A DNA stretch of 64,000 nucleotides from Candidatus Dormiibacterota bacterium (GCA_035635555.1 DASQAT010000048.1:62001-126000); one strand, 5' to 3'. Shown: positions 37,044-46,552, counted from the first letter of the stretch. The notes: generated by a model not told the origin, from the letters alone. Made by a program: numbers and translations.

Positions 37044-37072
37044 GTGACCCTGCGCGGCATCTCATCTATAAT
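37044..37072 (+). promoter_or_regulatory. Promoter of the HEAT-repeat gene, predicted leaderless
   Basis: GTGACC (37044-37049), a 17-base spacer and a perfect TATAAT (37067-37072) end nine bases before the ATG at 37082. Transcription should begin at or within a few bases of the start codon, and no ribosome binding site is present. Confidence 0.65.
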
Positions 37073-37081
37073 GAACGCCCC

Positions 37082-38815
37082 ATGTCCGAGCGGATCTGGT
37101 CCCTCAACGATCTGGCGCGCTTCCTGCGTTTCGAAGACCCGGAGGTCCGCTACTGGGCCGCCGATCGCCTGGCACGGCACTACACCCAGGAGGCGACCGA
37201 CCTCCTGGCCCCCTACCTGTTCGACGACCACGACCTGACGCCCGAGCTGGTGGCGTCGCATCTGGGACGGCACGGGGGACCCGCCCACTTCAAGGTCCTG
37301 GCGCGCGGTGTCAAGACTCATCGGGGCGCCCCCGCGGCCCGGGCCCTGGAGGCGCTGGTCCGGCTGCGCTCCGCCGATTCCCTGGACCTGGTGCACCAGT
37401 CGTTCGACCGGCGGGACTTCGACGAGGAGTGCTGGTCGTTCATCCTGGACGCCCTGGCCGAGAGGGAGGACGCCCCGGCCCGCGCCGAGCTGCAGGCGTT
37501 CCTGAAGAAACGGGCGGACTGGTTCGGCTCCCCCTCCATCCTGTCGTCCGCTCTGAAGGTGACCGAGCCGGGCGAGTACCGCGCGGTGCTGCAGGCATGG
37601 GTTCGATCGCTGCAATGGAAAGGGGCCGGCGGCGGGGACACCGGCGAGGCGTTCCGCGTCCTGATGGATCACCTCCAGGTCGACGACTGCGGCTGGTGCT
37701 TCCGCACCAACCTGCGCGGCCGCGTCGATTTCGAGCGGACGCTCAAGGCGATCGAGTCCGCCTACAACTGCGAGCTGCGCGCGTCCCTGGGGGAGGAAAC
37801 AGTCCAGGCGATCGCCAGGGCGCTCGAGGCGGGCGCCTTCGAGGACAGCGCCTCGACCCTGGCGCGCACGGTCAAGGATCGCGCCCGGGTCCTCAGCCCG
37901 GCGCCGGGAGACGACCTGCTCGAGCGGCTCGTCGAGGCCGCGGTCTACTGGGCCGACCCCGAGGTCGTCGCCAGCGTCGAGGGGCTCGGTCCGCACCTGC
38001 GCGAGTGGGTGATCGGGTTCCTGATCTCGACGGTCGTGAAGATGGCGTCGTACCACAACTTCGATCTCGAGGTGCGTCGATCGGCCGCGGACCTCGGCGG
38101 CCTGCTTCCGCTTCTCGAAGTCGAAACCTCGTTCATGCTCGACTCCCTGCCGCAGGCGATCCGCCGGGCGGTCGAATCGTCGGGCGAGAGCGGCGCTCCC
38201 GAGAGGTCCGCGGCCCGGCGGATGGTCGAGGAGCGCTGTCTGGCCATCCTCGCCAGCCGCGGGCCGTTCTTCCCGCAGGCGATGGCGCTCGAGACGCTCG
38301 GCGAGCTGCGCTCGGTGGGAGCCGTGAACGAGCTCATCGATTTCCTGGAGGAGGAGAACTCCTATCTCTACGAGGCGGCCGAGCACGCGCTGACGAAGCT
38401 CGAGGACGCGGTCATCGAGCCGGCGCGGGCCCGCCTGGAGGCGGGCAACCTGCAGGAGGACTCCGGCCACAGCCTGCTCATCATCCTGTGCGAGAGCGGG
38501 GCCTCAGAAGCGCTGAAGACGGTCCTGGAGCATCTCGAGTTCTTCATCGAAGCCGCCGGACCGGGCAACACGGCGCGCTGGCTGTCGCTGTTCGGCGCGC
38601 GCGAGCTGATCGAGCCGCTGCGCCGCCAGCTTCCTAAAGATACAGCGCAGGTGGGTCAGGCGGTCCTTCTCCTCGGCGCGGTGCACAACGTGCGCGTCCC
38701 GGAGGAGGCCGCCATCCGCAGGGCCATCGACGACTTCTGGAAGAAGCACTCGGACGAGGGCGAGGACGGCGACGAGCCCGGTCCGGGGGACGGGTCCGAC
38801 AAGTACCTGATGTAG
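37082..38815 (+). CDS. HEAT-repeat protein of unknown function
   Basis: This 577-residue, largely alpha-helical cytosolic protein has paired-helix units resembling HEAT repeats throughout. Examples are DPEVRYWAADRLARHYTQEATDLL at the start and AMALETLGELRSVGAVNELIDFLEEENSYLYEAAEHALTKLED near 400-445. The C-terminal tail is acidic and Gly-rich. No signal peptide, membrane segment or catalytic motif is visible, and a scaffold role is likely from the fold alone. The upstream promoter places transcription start at the ATG, so the mRNA appears leaderless. It is divergent from arsM and followed by a secreted hypothetical gene 21 bases on. Confidence 0.75.
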   Translation: MSERIWSLNDLARFLRFEDPEVRYWAADRLARHYTQEATDLLAPYLFDDHDLTPELVASHLGRHGGPAHFKVLARGVKTHRGAPAARALEALVRLRSADSLDLVHQSFDRRDFDEECWSFILDALAEREDAPARAELQAFLKKRADWFGSPSILSSALKVTEPGEYRAVLQAWVRSLQWKGAGGGDTGEAFRVLMDHLQVDDCGWCFRTNLRGRVDFERTLKAIESAYNCELRASLGEETVQAIARALEAGAFEDSASTLARTVKDRARVLSPAPGDDLLERLVEAAVYWADPEVVASVEGLGPHLREWVIGFLISTVVKMASYHNFDLEVRRSAADLGGLLPLLEVETSFMLDSLPQAIRRAVESSGESGAPERSAARRMVEERCLAILASRGPFFPQAMALETLGELRSVGAVNELIDFLEEENSYLYEAAEHALTKLEDAVIEPARARLEAGNLQEDSGHSLLIILCESGASEALKTVLEHLEFFIEAAGPGNTARWLSLFGARELIEPLRRQLPKDTAQVGQAVLLLGAVHNVRVPEEAAIRRAIDDFWKKHSDEGEDGDEPGPGDGSDKYLM

Positions 38816-38836
38816 CGCCGGGCGCGGCGGGAGAGC

Positions 38837-39874
38837 ATGAGACACGGACCGGAAGGGATCGGATCGATCGTCGTCGGCGCGCTCATCGCCGCGGTCTTCA
38901 CGGCCGCGGGCGCCGAGGCCCCGAAGCCGAAGCCCCCGGCCCCGCCCTCCGCGGCGAAGCCCGACGGCGCGAAGACCACAGCACCGGAGTCGGTCCTGCG
39001 CTTCCTCCCGAAGGTGCGGCCGATGTCCACCTACAGCCTCGGCGCCCGTTTCGAGATCGGGACCAAGAACGTCACGTTCGAGGCGCCCGACGCCTACAAG
39101 CCGGGGTTCGAGTTCTGGTCCAAACGGATGAAGGGCCAGAAACGAAGCGAAGTCTACGAAATGACGACGATGACGCAGGAGGCGAACGACAGCGGCCTCT
39201 TCCCGTTCAGCCGCACAGTCCCGCAGTTCGATCTCGAGATCCAGAGGGAGGGAGAGATCATGGCCTCCCCCCCCGATACTGAGAAGAGCGTCGCGACCCT
39301 GGTCTTCGAGGGGACGCTCGACCGCTTTGGCAACGTCAAGGCGTTCAAGAAGACCGCCGGCAGCGACGACGCCGAGGTCGAGACCCTCGCCATCCCCGAG
39401 ATCTCCCGGCTGTTTCCGGAGGCGGACGGGCCGCACGATTACCAGGTCGGCCAGGGGTTCAAGGAGGAGCGGTCGGTCCGGCTGCCGACGAAGCTGGGCA
39501 TCGCCGGCCTCGAGAACGTCACCTACAAGGCGACCCGGGAGTACACGCTGAAATCGATCCAGGGCGGTCTCGCCACCTTCGACGTGAAGATCACCTACAC
39601 CGACGACCCTGCCTTCAAGCCGGGCGCGCAGAATACCAGCCTGCACATCACAGGCGGCGGCAGCGGCACGGCGGTCTTCGAGGTCGGGCGCGGCGTCTTC
39701 CAGGAGTCGCGGCTGCCGTCCTCGATGCACATCGACATCGAGGCGCCCCTGCGGCCGCTGCCCGATCATCCCGAGACGGCGAAGGCCCCGACCGGGAAGA
39801 CGCACGTCGATCTCGATCTCCTGGTCGCCGGGCGACAGACCGTCCGCCGGGTCTGGGGCGACGACACCGACTGA
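38837..39874 (+). CDS. Secreted hypothetical protein, possibly DUF6263-like
   Basis: This 345-residue exported protein has a signal peptide ending near AAGA and a Lys/Pro-rich linker (about 27-50). The body has alternating beta strands and paired repeats of the form GTLDRFGNVKAFKK, with later NVTYKATREYTLKSIQGGLATFDVKITY. The pattern of a paired beta domain measuring a term against an expected value resembles DUF6263-type proteins, but this is a weak resemblance. ATG 38837 has GGGAGAG upstream. It ends 13 bases before the radical SAM gene and is probably co-transcribed with it and the HEAT-repeat gene. Confidence 0.65.
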   Translation: MRHGPEGIGSIVVGALIAAVFTAAGAEAPKPKPPAPPSAAKPDGAKTTAPESVLRFLPKVRPMSTYSLGARFEIGTKNVTFEAPDAYKPGFEFWSKRMKGQKRSEVYEMTTMTQEANDSGLFPFSRTVPQFDLEIQREGEIMASPPDTEKSVATLVFEGTLDRFGNVKAFKKTAGSDDAEVETLAIPEISRLFPEADGPHDYQVGQGFKEERSVRLPTKLGIAGLENVTYKATREYTLKSIQGGLATFDVKITYTDDPAFKPGAQNTSLHITGGGSGTAVFEVGRGVFQESRLPSSMHIDIEAPLRPLPDHPETAKAPTGKTHVDLDLLVAGRQTVRRVWGDDTD

Positions 39875-39887
39875 AGGGGGAGGGGAC

Positions 39888-40958
39888 GTGCCGGCGAGGA
39901 AAGGGCGCGGGGCCGTCGGCAACGTCGAGGGACGGTTCGAGACGCGCCGCCTGAGGCCGGAAGACTACGGCTGGGGCACAGGCGGCGACGAGGACGCTCC
40001 GCCCCGGCTGCCCACCACCGTCACGCCGGAGAAGACCCGCACTATCCTGAGCCGGAACGACTCGCCCGACATCCCGTTCGACCGATCGATCAATCCGTAC
40101 AAGGGGTGCGAGCACGGCTGCGTCTATTGCTTCGCGCGGCCGACCCATTCGTACCTCGGGATGTCGCCCGGTCTCGATTTCGAGACGAAGATCTTCTCCA
40201 AGCCGGAGGCGGCCCGCCTGCTGCGCGAGGAGCTGCGCCGCCCCGGATACCGTTGCGACGTGATCGCCCTGGGGGCGAACACCGATCCGTACCAGCCGGT
40301 GGAGCGCGACCTGAACATTACCAGAGCCGTCCTCGAGGTGCTGTGGGAGCACCGGCACCCGGTCGGGATCGTCACCAAGTCGAGCCTCGTCCTGCGCGAC
40401 CTCGATCTTCTGGAGCCGATGGCCAGGCAGAACCTCGCGGCGGTGTTCCTGTCGATCACGACGCTCGACCGCGGACTGGCGCGCACCATGGAGCCGCGTG
40501 CCGCCGCCCCGCACCGCCGCCTCGAGACGATCAAGGCCCTGAGCGACGCCGGCGTCCCGGCCGGCGTCCTGGCCTCGCCGATGATCCCCGGCCTCAACGA
40601 CAAGGAGCTGGAGAGCATTCTCGAAGCGGCCGCCGCGGCGGGGGCCCGCACCGCCGGCTACATCCTGCTGCGCCTGCCGCACGAGGTGAAGGAGATCTTT
40701 TCCGAGTGGCTGACGACGCACTATCCGCTGAAGGCGGCGCACGTCCTCAGCCTGGTGCGTCAGACCCACGGGGGCAGGCTCTACGACAGCGAGTTCGGGA
40801 CGAGGATGAAGGGGGACGGTCCGTACGCCGATCTGCTGCGGCGGCGCTTCGAGACCGCCAGCCGGCGCCTGGGTCTTCTGAAGAGGGATCTCGATCTCGA
40901 CGTCACGCAGTTCCGCGTGCCGCCCCGCGCCGGAGACCAGCCGGGACTGTTCGACTAG
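39888..40958 (+). CDS. PA0069-family radical SAM protein (SplB-like)
   Basis: This 356-residue cytosolic radical SAM enzyme has the cluster-binding motif CEHGCVYC near residue 70, preceded by SINPYKGC and followed by FARPTHSYLGM, the PA0069/SplB signature. SAM-contact segments include ALGANTDPYQPVE and GIVTKSSLVLRD. A C-terminal region (VTQFRVPPRAGDQPGLFD) carries the short LF-D tail common in the family. The family is related to spore photoproduct lyase, but the reaction of non-sporulating members is not established. The GTG start has a strong GGGGGAGGGG site. Its stop overlaps the stop of the convergent FG-GAP gene by four bases. Confidence 0.9.
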   Translation: MPARKGRGAVGNVEGRFETRRLRPEDYGWGTGGDEDAPPRLPTTVTPEKTRTILSRNDSPDIPFDRSINPYKGCEHGCVYCFARPTHSYLGMSPGLDFETKIFSKPEAARLLREELRRPGYRCDVIALGANTDPYQPVERDLNITRAVLEVLWEHRHPVGIVTKSSLVLRDLDLLEPMARQNLAAVFLSITTLDRGLARTMEPRAAAPHRRLETIKALSDAGVPAGVLASPMIPGLNDKELESILEAAAAAGARTAGYILLRLPHEVKEIFSEWLTTHYPLKAAHVLSLVRQTHGGRLYDSEFGTRMKGDGPYADLLRRRFETASRRLGLLKRDLDLDVTQFRVPPRAGDQPGLFD

Positions 40959-42469
40959 GGATTCTGGAGAGTGCCGAGGTCCCACGCCGTCAGCAGCCAC
41001 CCGCCGTTCGAGTCCCTCGCCAGCAGCATCACCAGGTCGTCGACGCCGTCGCCGGACACGTCCGTGAGGACCGGCCGGGAGGCGGCGACCATGCCGGTGA
41101 CGTCGAACGGGAAGCCGCGTATCGGATTGCCGGCGGCGCGCAGGCCGAAGACCCGCAGGTACGACGTGCCGTTGTACTGGCTGCTCCAGACCTGCAGGAG
41201 GTCCGCCCGCCGATCACCGTTGAGATGCCCGACGACCCAGGGAGAGATGTCGATGGACTGGGAGCGGACGAAGTCGCGATGAATGGCCACCGGGTAGCCG
41301 GGCAGGGGATTGCCGTCGAGGTCGAACCCCACGAGATCGGTGCCGTCCTGCTGCAGAATCTCCAGCTGCCCGTCGCCGAGCAGGTCGGTGACGACGGCGC
41401 CCCAGGACGCGCCGCTCTGCAGCCGGCGGGGCCAGCCGGTGGCGTCAGAGCCGTCGGCGCGCAGGGCGTGCAGGTTCGCGGGCACGGCGGGGCCGGCGCC
41501 GGGCTCGGGCTGCGGCTCGATGATGACGCCGTCGAACGGCATGGTCGCCTGCACGATGTCCGGCCGGCCGTCGCCGTCGACGTCCGCGACGACGGGCGAC
41601 TCGCGGTCGACGATCTCCAGCAGCTGCATCGGGAAGCCCTTCAGCAGCAGGCCCTCGGACGAGACGGCGGCCAGGCGCGGGGCGAGACCCGACTCCACGA
41701 AGACCAGGTCTTTCTTCCCATCGCCGTCCACGTCGGCGGCCACGAGGTCGGCGTTGATCTCGCGGGTCAGACCGGGAATGTCGGGGACAAGCCGCACCGG
41801 CCACCCGAGCCCGGTCAGGGCCTTGCCGAATCGATCGAAGCCCAGGATGATCCCCTTGTTCATGCCGCGGATGACTTCGAGTTTCCCGTTCCCGTCGAGG
41901 TCGGCGAGCAGGGTCGGAGTGTTCGAGCAGGTGAAGAAGTCGTTGCCGCCGCCGGCAAGTTCGATGGGCCACTTGTCCAGGTCGGAGCCGTCGGCCCGCA
42001 TGGCGTAGAGGTAGTTGCGGCGCGGCGATCCGGACACGACGCAGGTCACGATGTCCGGCGACCCGTCGCCGTCCAGGTCGCCCACCGCCGGTTCGCCCAT
42101 CGGAAACGCCGGTTGGTTCAGGTCGTCGAACCTGCGCGGCCAGCCTTTGAACAGACTGCCATCCGGGTGGACGACCAGGATTTGTCCGGACGGGACGGAG
42201 ACGACCAGGTCCTTCCGCCCGTCCCGATCGACGTCGGCCAGGACCACCGCCCCCTGTCGGGGCCGGAAATCGACCGTCTGCGGAAACCATCTCGGGTATC
42301 CCAGGACGTACGGGGGGGCCTTCGGGATGCTCCCCTGCAGGTGCGGATCGCTCTGCCCGGCCAGAGGATACGGTGCCGTGGACAGGAGCAAGGCTCCCAG
42401 GCCCAGGCTGGCGATCGAGATGAGGGCGTGAAAGCGAGGCCTGACCCGATGCGGCGACGGGTGGAACAT
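40955..42469 (-). CDS. Secreted FG-GAP/VCBS repeat protein
   Basis: This 504-residue exported protein has a signal peptide (MFHPSPHRVRPRF then a hydrophobic core, cleavage near LAGQ). About seven FG-GAP/VCBS blades follow, with calcium-type loops such as LADVDRDGRKDLVV, VGDLDGDGSPDIVT and VADVDGDGRPDIVQ, likely forming one beta-propeller. It has no TSP3 block. ATG 42469 was chosen because GGGGAGA lies seven bases upstream; the longer frame adds 39 unsupported residues. A promoter with the TATATG box also used by the protease gene precedes it. It may be a surface ligand-binding or adhesion protein. Confidence 0.87.
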   Translation of the reverse strand: MFHPSPHRVRPRFHALISIASLGLGALLLSTAPYPLAGQSDPHLQGSIPKAPPYVLGYPRWFPQTVDFRPRQGAVVLADVDRDGRKDLVVSVPSGQILVVHPDGSLFKGWPRRFDDLNQPAFPMGEPAVGDLDGDGSPDIVTCVVSGSPRRNYLYAMRADGSDLDKWPIELAGGGNDFFTCSNTPTLLADLDGNGKLEVIRGMNKGIILGFDRFGKALTGLGWPVRLVPDIPGLTREINADLVAADVDGDGKKDLVFVESGLAPRLAAVSSEGLLLKGFPMQLLEIVDRESPVVADVDGDGRPDIVQATMPFDGVIIEPQPEPGAGPAVPANLHALRADGSDATGWPRRLQSGASWGAVVTDLLGDGQLEILQQDGTDLVGFDLDGNPLPGYPVAIHRDFVRSQSIDISPWVVGHLNGDRRADLLQVWSSQYNGTSYLRVFGLRAAGNPIRGFPFDVTGMVAASRPVLTDVSGDGVDDLVMLLARDSNGGWLLTAWDLGTLQNP

Positions 42470-42495
42470 CGGTGTCTCCCCGGAGATAGAGTCTC

Positions 42496-42524
42496 CATAT
42501 ACCTCCGGAACGCTTCCAGGGCAA
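42496..42524 (-). promoter_or_regulatory. Promoter of the FG-GAP gene
   Basis: On the minus strand TTGCCC (42524-42519), a 17-base spacer and TATATG (42501-42496) give a leader of about 20 nt. The -10 is identical to that of the giant protease. Confidence 0.6.
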
Positions 42525-42541
42525 TAAAAAAACGCTGGAAG
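42513..42541. promoter_or_regulatory. Inverted repeat in the divergent FG-GAP/gltX promoter region
   Basis: CTTCCAG (42513-42519) and CTGGAAG (42535-42541) form a 7-bp inverted repeat around an A-rich core and straddle the -35 of the minus-strand promoter, about 33 bases before gltX. It is a possible operator or a terminator-like hairpin. The role is inferred. Confidence 0.4.
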
Positions 42542-42573
42542 GGACGCCCCGGATCGGATTAAATCCCCGCTGC

Positions 42574-44103
42574 ATGGAGAATCCACGGACCGACCCGGCC
42601 GCTCCCGCGGGAGTGCGGGTGCGCTTCGCCCCCTCTCCGACCGGCTTCCTGCACGTCGGGGGGGCCCGCACGGCCCTGTTCAACTGGCTGTTCGCCCGAA
42701 AAAGCGGCGGCACCTTCATCCTCAGGATCGAGGACACCGACCAGGAGAGATCGACCGAGGCCAGCGTTGCGACCATCCTGGACGGTCTGGAGTGGCTGAG
42801 AATCGGTTGGGATGAGGGACCGTTCTTCCAGTCCCGCTGCCTCGAGGCGCATCGCGCGCTCGCCCTGCGCTTCCTGCAGGAAAAGAGCGCCTACCACTGC
42901 TTCTGCACCATAACCGGGCTCGAGGCGCGCCGGGCCGCGGCCGAGAAGGACGGGGTCGCCTGGAAGTACGACCGGCTCTGCCTGAGGCTGGCGCCCGACG
43001 AGGTGCGCAGGCGGCTGGAGGAAGGGCGTCCCGCCGTCGTGAGGTTCAGGGTCCCCGACGGCACGGTCGCCTGGGACGACCTGGTCCACGGGCCGACTTC
43101 GTTCGAGGCGGCGGTTCTCGAGGACATCGTCCTGTTGCGCTCGAACGGCTCGCCCACCTACAACCTCTCCTGCGTGTCGGATGACATCGCCATGCGCGTC
43201 ACGCACGTCATCCGCGGCGACGACCATATCAGCAACACGCCGAAGCAGATCCTCCTGTACCACGCCGCCGGGGTGTCGCCGCCGCGCTTCGGCCACCTGC
43301 CCCTCATCCTCGGGACCGACAAGAAACGCCTGAGCAAGAGACACGGCGCCGTCTCGGTCACCGAGTACCGCGACAAGGGGTACCTGCCGGAGGCGATGTT
43401 CAATTTCCTGGCGCTCCTGGGGTGGTCGCCCGGGGAAGGGCGCGAGAAGCTGAGCCGCGACGAGATGATCGCTCTGTTCCGGCTGGAGGACATCAACAGG
43501 AAGGGGGCGGTGTTCGACGAGCAGAAGCTCGAGTGGCTGAACGGCCAGTACATCAACGACCTCCCTCCCGGGCGGATCGTCGCGCTGGTCCGCGCCGAGC
43601 TTCAGGCCGCCGGTCTTCTGAGCCCCGACATCGACGATTCCGGCCCGCGGCACGCCTGGTTCCTGAAGGTGATCGAGACGCTCAAGGCGCGCTCCAAGCG
43701 ACTGCCCGACTTCGTGCGCGACGCGCGGCCGTTCCTGTCGGAGGATTTCGAGTACCGCCCCGAGGCGGTCGAGAAGCACCTGAAAGGGGACGCCGCGTCG
43801 GACGGGCGGAAGGGGATCGCCGCCCGGCTGTCGGCACTGCGCGCACAGCTTGCGACCGTCGAACCGTTCACCGAGGAGGCGACCGAGAAGGCCCTGCGGG
43901 AGCTCGCCGAGGCGCGCCGGGAGAAGGCGTCGGACTACATCCACCCGCTGCGCGTGGCGCTCGTCGGGACGGCCGTCAGCCCCGGGATCTTCGCCGTCCT
44001 CGTCCTGATCGGGAAGGAGCGCGCGTTGCGACGTCTCGACCGCATGATCGCCTTCCTGCAGTCCGAGGTCCCGCCGCAGGCGTCGTCCGGTGGGCCTCCT
44101 TGA
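42574..44103 (+). CDS. gltX: Glutamyl-tRNA synthetase
   Basis: GltX charges tRNA with glutamate using ATP in the cytosol. It is a class I synthetase of 509 residues, close to the usual length. The HIGH-type motif is SPTGFLHVGGARTALFNW near residue 20 and the KMSKS equivalent is KKRLSKRHG near 250. GWSPGEG and the anticodon-binding helical domain follow, ending at ALRRLDRMIAFL. IRGDDHISNTPKQ and LGTDKKRLSK are diagnostic. In organisms lacking GlnRS it can be non-discriminating; this cannot be decided here. A tRNA-Glu gene is 3.3 kb downstream. Confidence 0.97.
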   Translation: MENPRTDPAAPAGVRVRFAPSPTGFLHVGGARTALFNWLFARKSGGTFILRIEDTDQERSTEASVATILDGLEWLRIGWDEGPFFQSRCLEAHRALALRFLQEKSAYHCFCTITGLEARRAAAEKDGVAWKYDRLCLRLAPDEVRRRLEEGRPAVVRFRVPDGTVAWDDLVHGPTSFEAAVLEDIVLLRSNGSPTYNLSCVSDDIAMRVTHVIRGDDHISNTPKQILLYHAAGVSPPRFGHLPLILGTDKKRLSKRHGAVSVTEYRDKGYLPEAMFNFLALLGWSPGEGREKLSRDEMIALFRLEDINRKGAVFDEQKLEWLNGQYINDLPPGRIVALVRAELQAAGLLSPDIDDSGPRHAWFLKVIETLKARSKRLPDFVRDARPFLSEDFEYRPEAVEKHLKGDAASDGRKGIAARLSALRAQLATVEPFTEEATEKALRELAEARREKASDYIHPLRVALVGTAVSPGIFAVLVLIGKERALRRLDRMIAFLQSEVPPQASSGGPP

Positions 44104-44139
44104 TGCGGGTGTCGACCGCCGCCCGCCCGTCTGCGGGAT

Positions 44140-44838
44140 CTAGGAGGAGCGCTTCGAGAATTCGCTGGCCGTCTTCACGAACGACCGCGCGGCGTCCGGA
44201 GGCGGCACGGTCTGGGCCACGAGGATGTCGTTCGCGGTGACCGGCTTTCCATAGAACTCCTCGGTCGCGCTCTTGTTCGGCTTGATCACCACCCCTTCCA
44301 GCGAGGCTCCCAGGAACACGCCCCGGGGTCTCGACCAGGAGAGGATCTCGGCGTGCATCTGCGCGTCGGTCGAGGCCTGGGCGGTGCGGCCCACCGGTCC
44401 GGCCACGGCCGAGGCCTCGCCGCCGAGGGTGAACTTGTCCTGAAGCAGGTGCTTGACTCCGTTCTCGTTCATGATGAGCAGCACCAGATCGGCCTGCTGG
44501 CCGCCGAACTGCCATCCGAAGCTGCCGCCGCCGATCGTGAAGAAGGCGGGCGCACCCATCGTGCCGTTCTTCTGGCGGCAGGTGAACACGCCCCGGCCGA
44601 ACTCCCCGCCGACCACGAACGCTGCCTTGGTCACGCGGGGGAACACTCCGATGCATTCGGCCCGCTCGAGGAGACTCCGGGGAATCCCCTTGTCGGGGGC
44701 GGTCACGGAGGCCCTCAGGACCGCTTCCGCATCGCGGATCTTCTGCAGCTCCGGACTCTCCGCGGCCCTGGCGGGCGGGCCGAGGGCCAGGCACGTGACG
44801 AAGATCGACATCAACAGGGCGAGCGTTGGAGACCGCAT
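44140..44838 (-). CDS. Secreted SYLF-domain (Ysc84/DUF500) lipid-binding protein
   Basis: This exported protein has 232 residues. A signal peptide (MRSPTLALLMSIFVTCLAL, cleavage near ARA-AE) precedes a helical lead (LQKIRDAEAVLRAS) and the SYLF domain. Typical segments are IPRSLLERAECIGVFP, FVVGGEFGRGVFTCR, FGWQFGGQQADLVLLIMNE and the final KSATEEFYGKPVTANDIL. SYLF domains bind phosphoinositides or other lipids; bacterial members are exported and poorly characterised. ATG 44838 has GAGGAGG upstream; the longer frame to 44892 is not favoured. It is convergent with gltX. Confidence 0.88.
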   Translation of the reverse strand: MRSPTLALLMSIFVTCLALGPPARAAESPELQKIRDAEAVLRASVTAPDKGIPRSLLERAECIGVFPRVTKAAFVVGGEFGRGVFTCRQKNGTMGAPAFFTIGGGSFGWQFGGQQADLVLLIMNENGVKHLLQDKFTLGGEASAVAGPVGRTAQASTDAQMHAEILSWSRPRGVFLGASLEGVVIKPNKSATEEFYGKPVTANDILVAQTVPPPDAARSFVKTASEFSKRSS

Positions 44839-45041
44839 GTCAACCTCCTCTTCTTCGGGCTCGCGTGTTTGCACCAGCAAGCACGATGCCAAATCGCCGG
44901 GCAGGACCCTGACTTGCTACGGTCGAACCACTTGACGATCGATCCGAGGAGCCGGCGTCGGATGCACAACGAGGCGCCGGGCGTCACTTGAAGGGGACGG
45001 AAACTGTCCGGCGGCGGCTGTGGGCGTGACCGGGCGGGTGA

Positions 45042-46505
45042 TTACGTCGCGTGCGGTTCCTGCCTGCGGCGCAGGGCGAGCACGACGAGGACGACGGTGA
45101 GCGTCTGCGGCACCCCGCTGACGACCGCGAGCAGTCTCGGATCGATCGGCCAGTCCATCGGCCAGTAAATGTTGAGGGCGGCCCACGCGAGAAGAACCGT
45201 GCAGAGAGTCTTCGTGGTCGGTAGGTAGGTCGCGGCCAGGATGGTGAGCAGCCAGAGAGGAGGGACCGCGGCGTAGCCCTGAGGCAGGAACGGACTGCGC
45301 AGAGTCGCGAGGATCAGGATCGCCATCCACACCAGGGGCTTCTCGTCGTTGCGCTGCGCGCGCAGACCGGCGAACACGGTCGCGGCGAGCGCGATCGGCG
45401 TGTAGATCCATCCCACGATCTTCGACGCCCCGAAGGACATGCCCGGCACGCCGAACAGCTTCGCCTTGAACGCGAGTCCCGGGATCGAGAAGTTGATCGC
45501 CATCGCGGCGGGATTCCGGAACGCCGGGAAGGCCTCGCCCCCGAGGAGCGCCGGGAAACGGTCCAGGAAAGCCGCGTACGGCGCCCAGCCGATGTCCACG
45601 AATGTCAGGACCATGAACGCGACCGCGAACCCCGCCGTCCACGCGAGCGCGCGCCACTGGCGCCGCGCGAGCAGGTACAGCACCAGCAGGCCCGGGTAGA
45701 GCTTGCTCAGCGTCACGAACGCCAGGATCGCGCCCCCGGCTGCCGGGCGCCGCCACTCGAACAGCGCCATCGCCAGCATCACCCCGGCGATCACCGTCCC
45801 CTGGACGTTTCCCTTCTGCAGAGTGCTGGCCATCGGCAGCGAAATCCACACGAGGGGTGAGAGCAGAAGCGCGCGCGTCCCGGCAGCCGGGCTCATGGCG
45901 CGCGCCACGACCAAGAGCGCAAGCAGGAAGACCCCGCCCGAGAGCCCGAACCACAGCATTCGAAGTCGCATGAAATCCGGCGTCAGACGCAGGAGGGCGC
46001 GCGGCAGGAGCAGGAACGGCGGCGGGTACTCGAAGACGTCGATCTTGAAAGGGCCGAGCATGCGTGCTTTGCGGATCGAGTTGGGGTCGTCATCGGGCAT
46101 CGTGAAGAGCGCGTCGTCGTAGATGTTGGTCGACGTGGACGCCGCCTGCGCGCTGACGAAGTACGCGGACAGGCACGAATGTTCGAGCTCCCACTTGCTG
46201 GAGGGTATCGACGAGCAGGAAACCTGCGACGGATCGACCATGAAGACGGCGAGGCGGGCTATCTGGACGAGCGCCAGTGCCGTCACCAGCCCTGAGACGA
46301 TCGCCAGCGTCCGGGAGCATGCCGTTTCGTCGAGCACCACAATCGGGCGCCGGAGGGACAGCAGGACAACGAGGCCCGCGACGACGGCGGCGATCAGGGC
46401 CGCGGCGAGCCGCGAATCGGTCAGAGCGGCCGCCGCCGGGAAGGCGAAGATCCCGCACGCCACACCCAGGGACGATGAGACGAAAACCCGCAACCGCGAT
46501 TTCAT
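45042..46505 (-). CDS. GT87-family (DUF2029) polyprenol-linked sugar transferase
   Basis: This 487-residue GT-C membrane protein has about 11 helices. Family signals include YPPPFLLLPRALLR after the large first periplasmic loop, LQKGNVQGTVIAGVMLA (the GN motif), and FVTLSKLYPGLLVLYLLARRQWRAL, the conserved K-x-P-G helix pair. An acidic residue-rich loop (YDDALFTMPDDDPN) may provide the catalytic Asp. The family adds mannose or related sugars from polyprenyl phosphate to extracytoplasmic acceptors; the sugar and acceptor are unknown. It lies 47 bases downstream of an NAD(P)-binding protein and may share its transcript. Confidence 0.85.
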   Translation of the reverse strand: MKSRLRVFVSSSLGVACGIFAFPAAAALTDSRLAAALIAAVVAGLVVLLSLRRPIVVLDETACSRTLAIVSGLVTALALVQIARLAVFMVDPSQVSCSSIPSSKWELEHSCLSAYFVSAQAASTSTNIYDDALFTMPDDDPNSIRKARMLGPFKIDVFEYPPPFLLLPRALLRLTPDFMRLRMLWFGLSGGVFLLALLVVARAMSPAAGTRALLLSPLVWISLPMASTLQKGNVQGTVIAGVMLAMALFEWRRPAAGGAILAFVTLSKLYPGLLVLYLLARRQWRALAWTAGFAVAFMVLTFVDIGWAPYAAFLDRFPALLGGEAFPAFRNPAAMAINFSIPGLAFKAKLFGVPGMSFGASKIVGWIYTPIALAATVFAGLRAQRNDEKPLVWMAILILATLRSPFLPQGYAAVPPLWLLTILAATYLPTTKTLCTVLLAWAALNIYWPMDWPIDPRLLAVVSGVPQTLTVVLVVLALRRRQEPHAT

Positions 46506-46552
46506 CCAGCCGATCTCCGGTCCGGCGCCATGCGCACCCTCGCCGGCGCCGG

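Noticed and set aside
36128-38470. 780-residue minus-strand open frame
   Set aside because: It is antisense to the HEAT-repeat gene and out of frame with arsM, with shadow-type composition.
40106-42562. 818-residue plus-strand open frame
   Set aside because: It covers the 3' part of the radical SAM gene in another frame and runs antisense through the FG-GAP gene. Both real genes have clear motifs.
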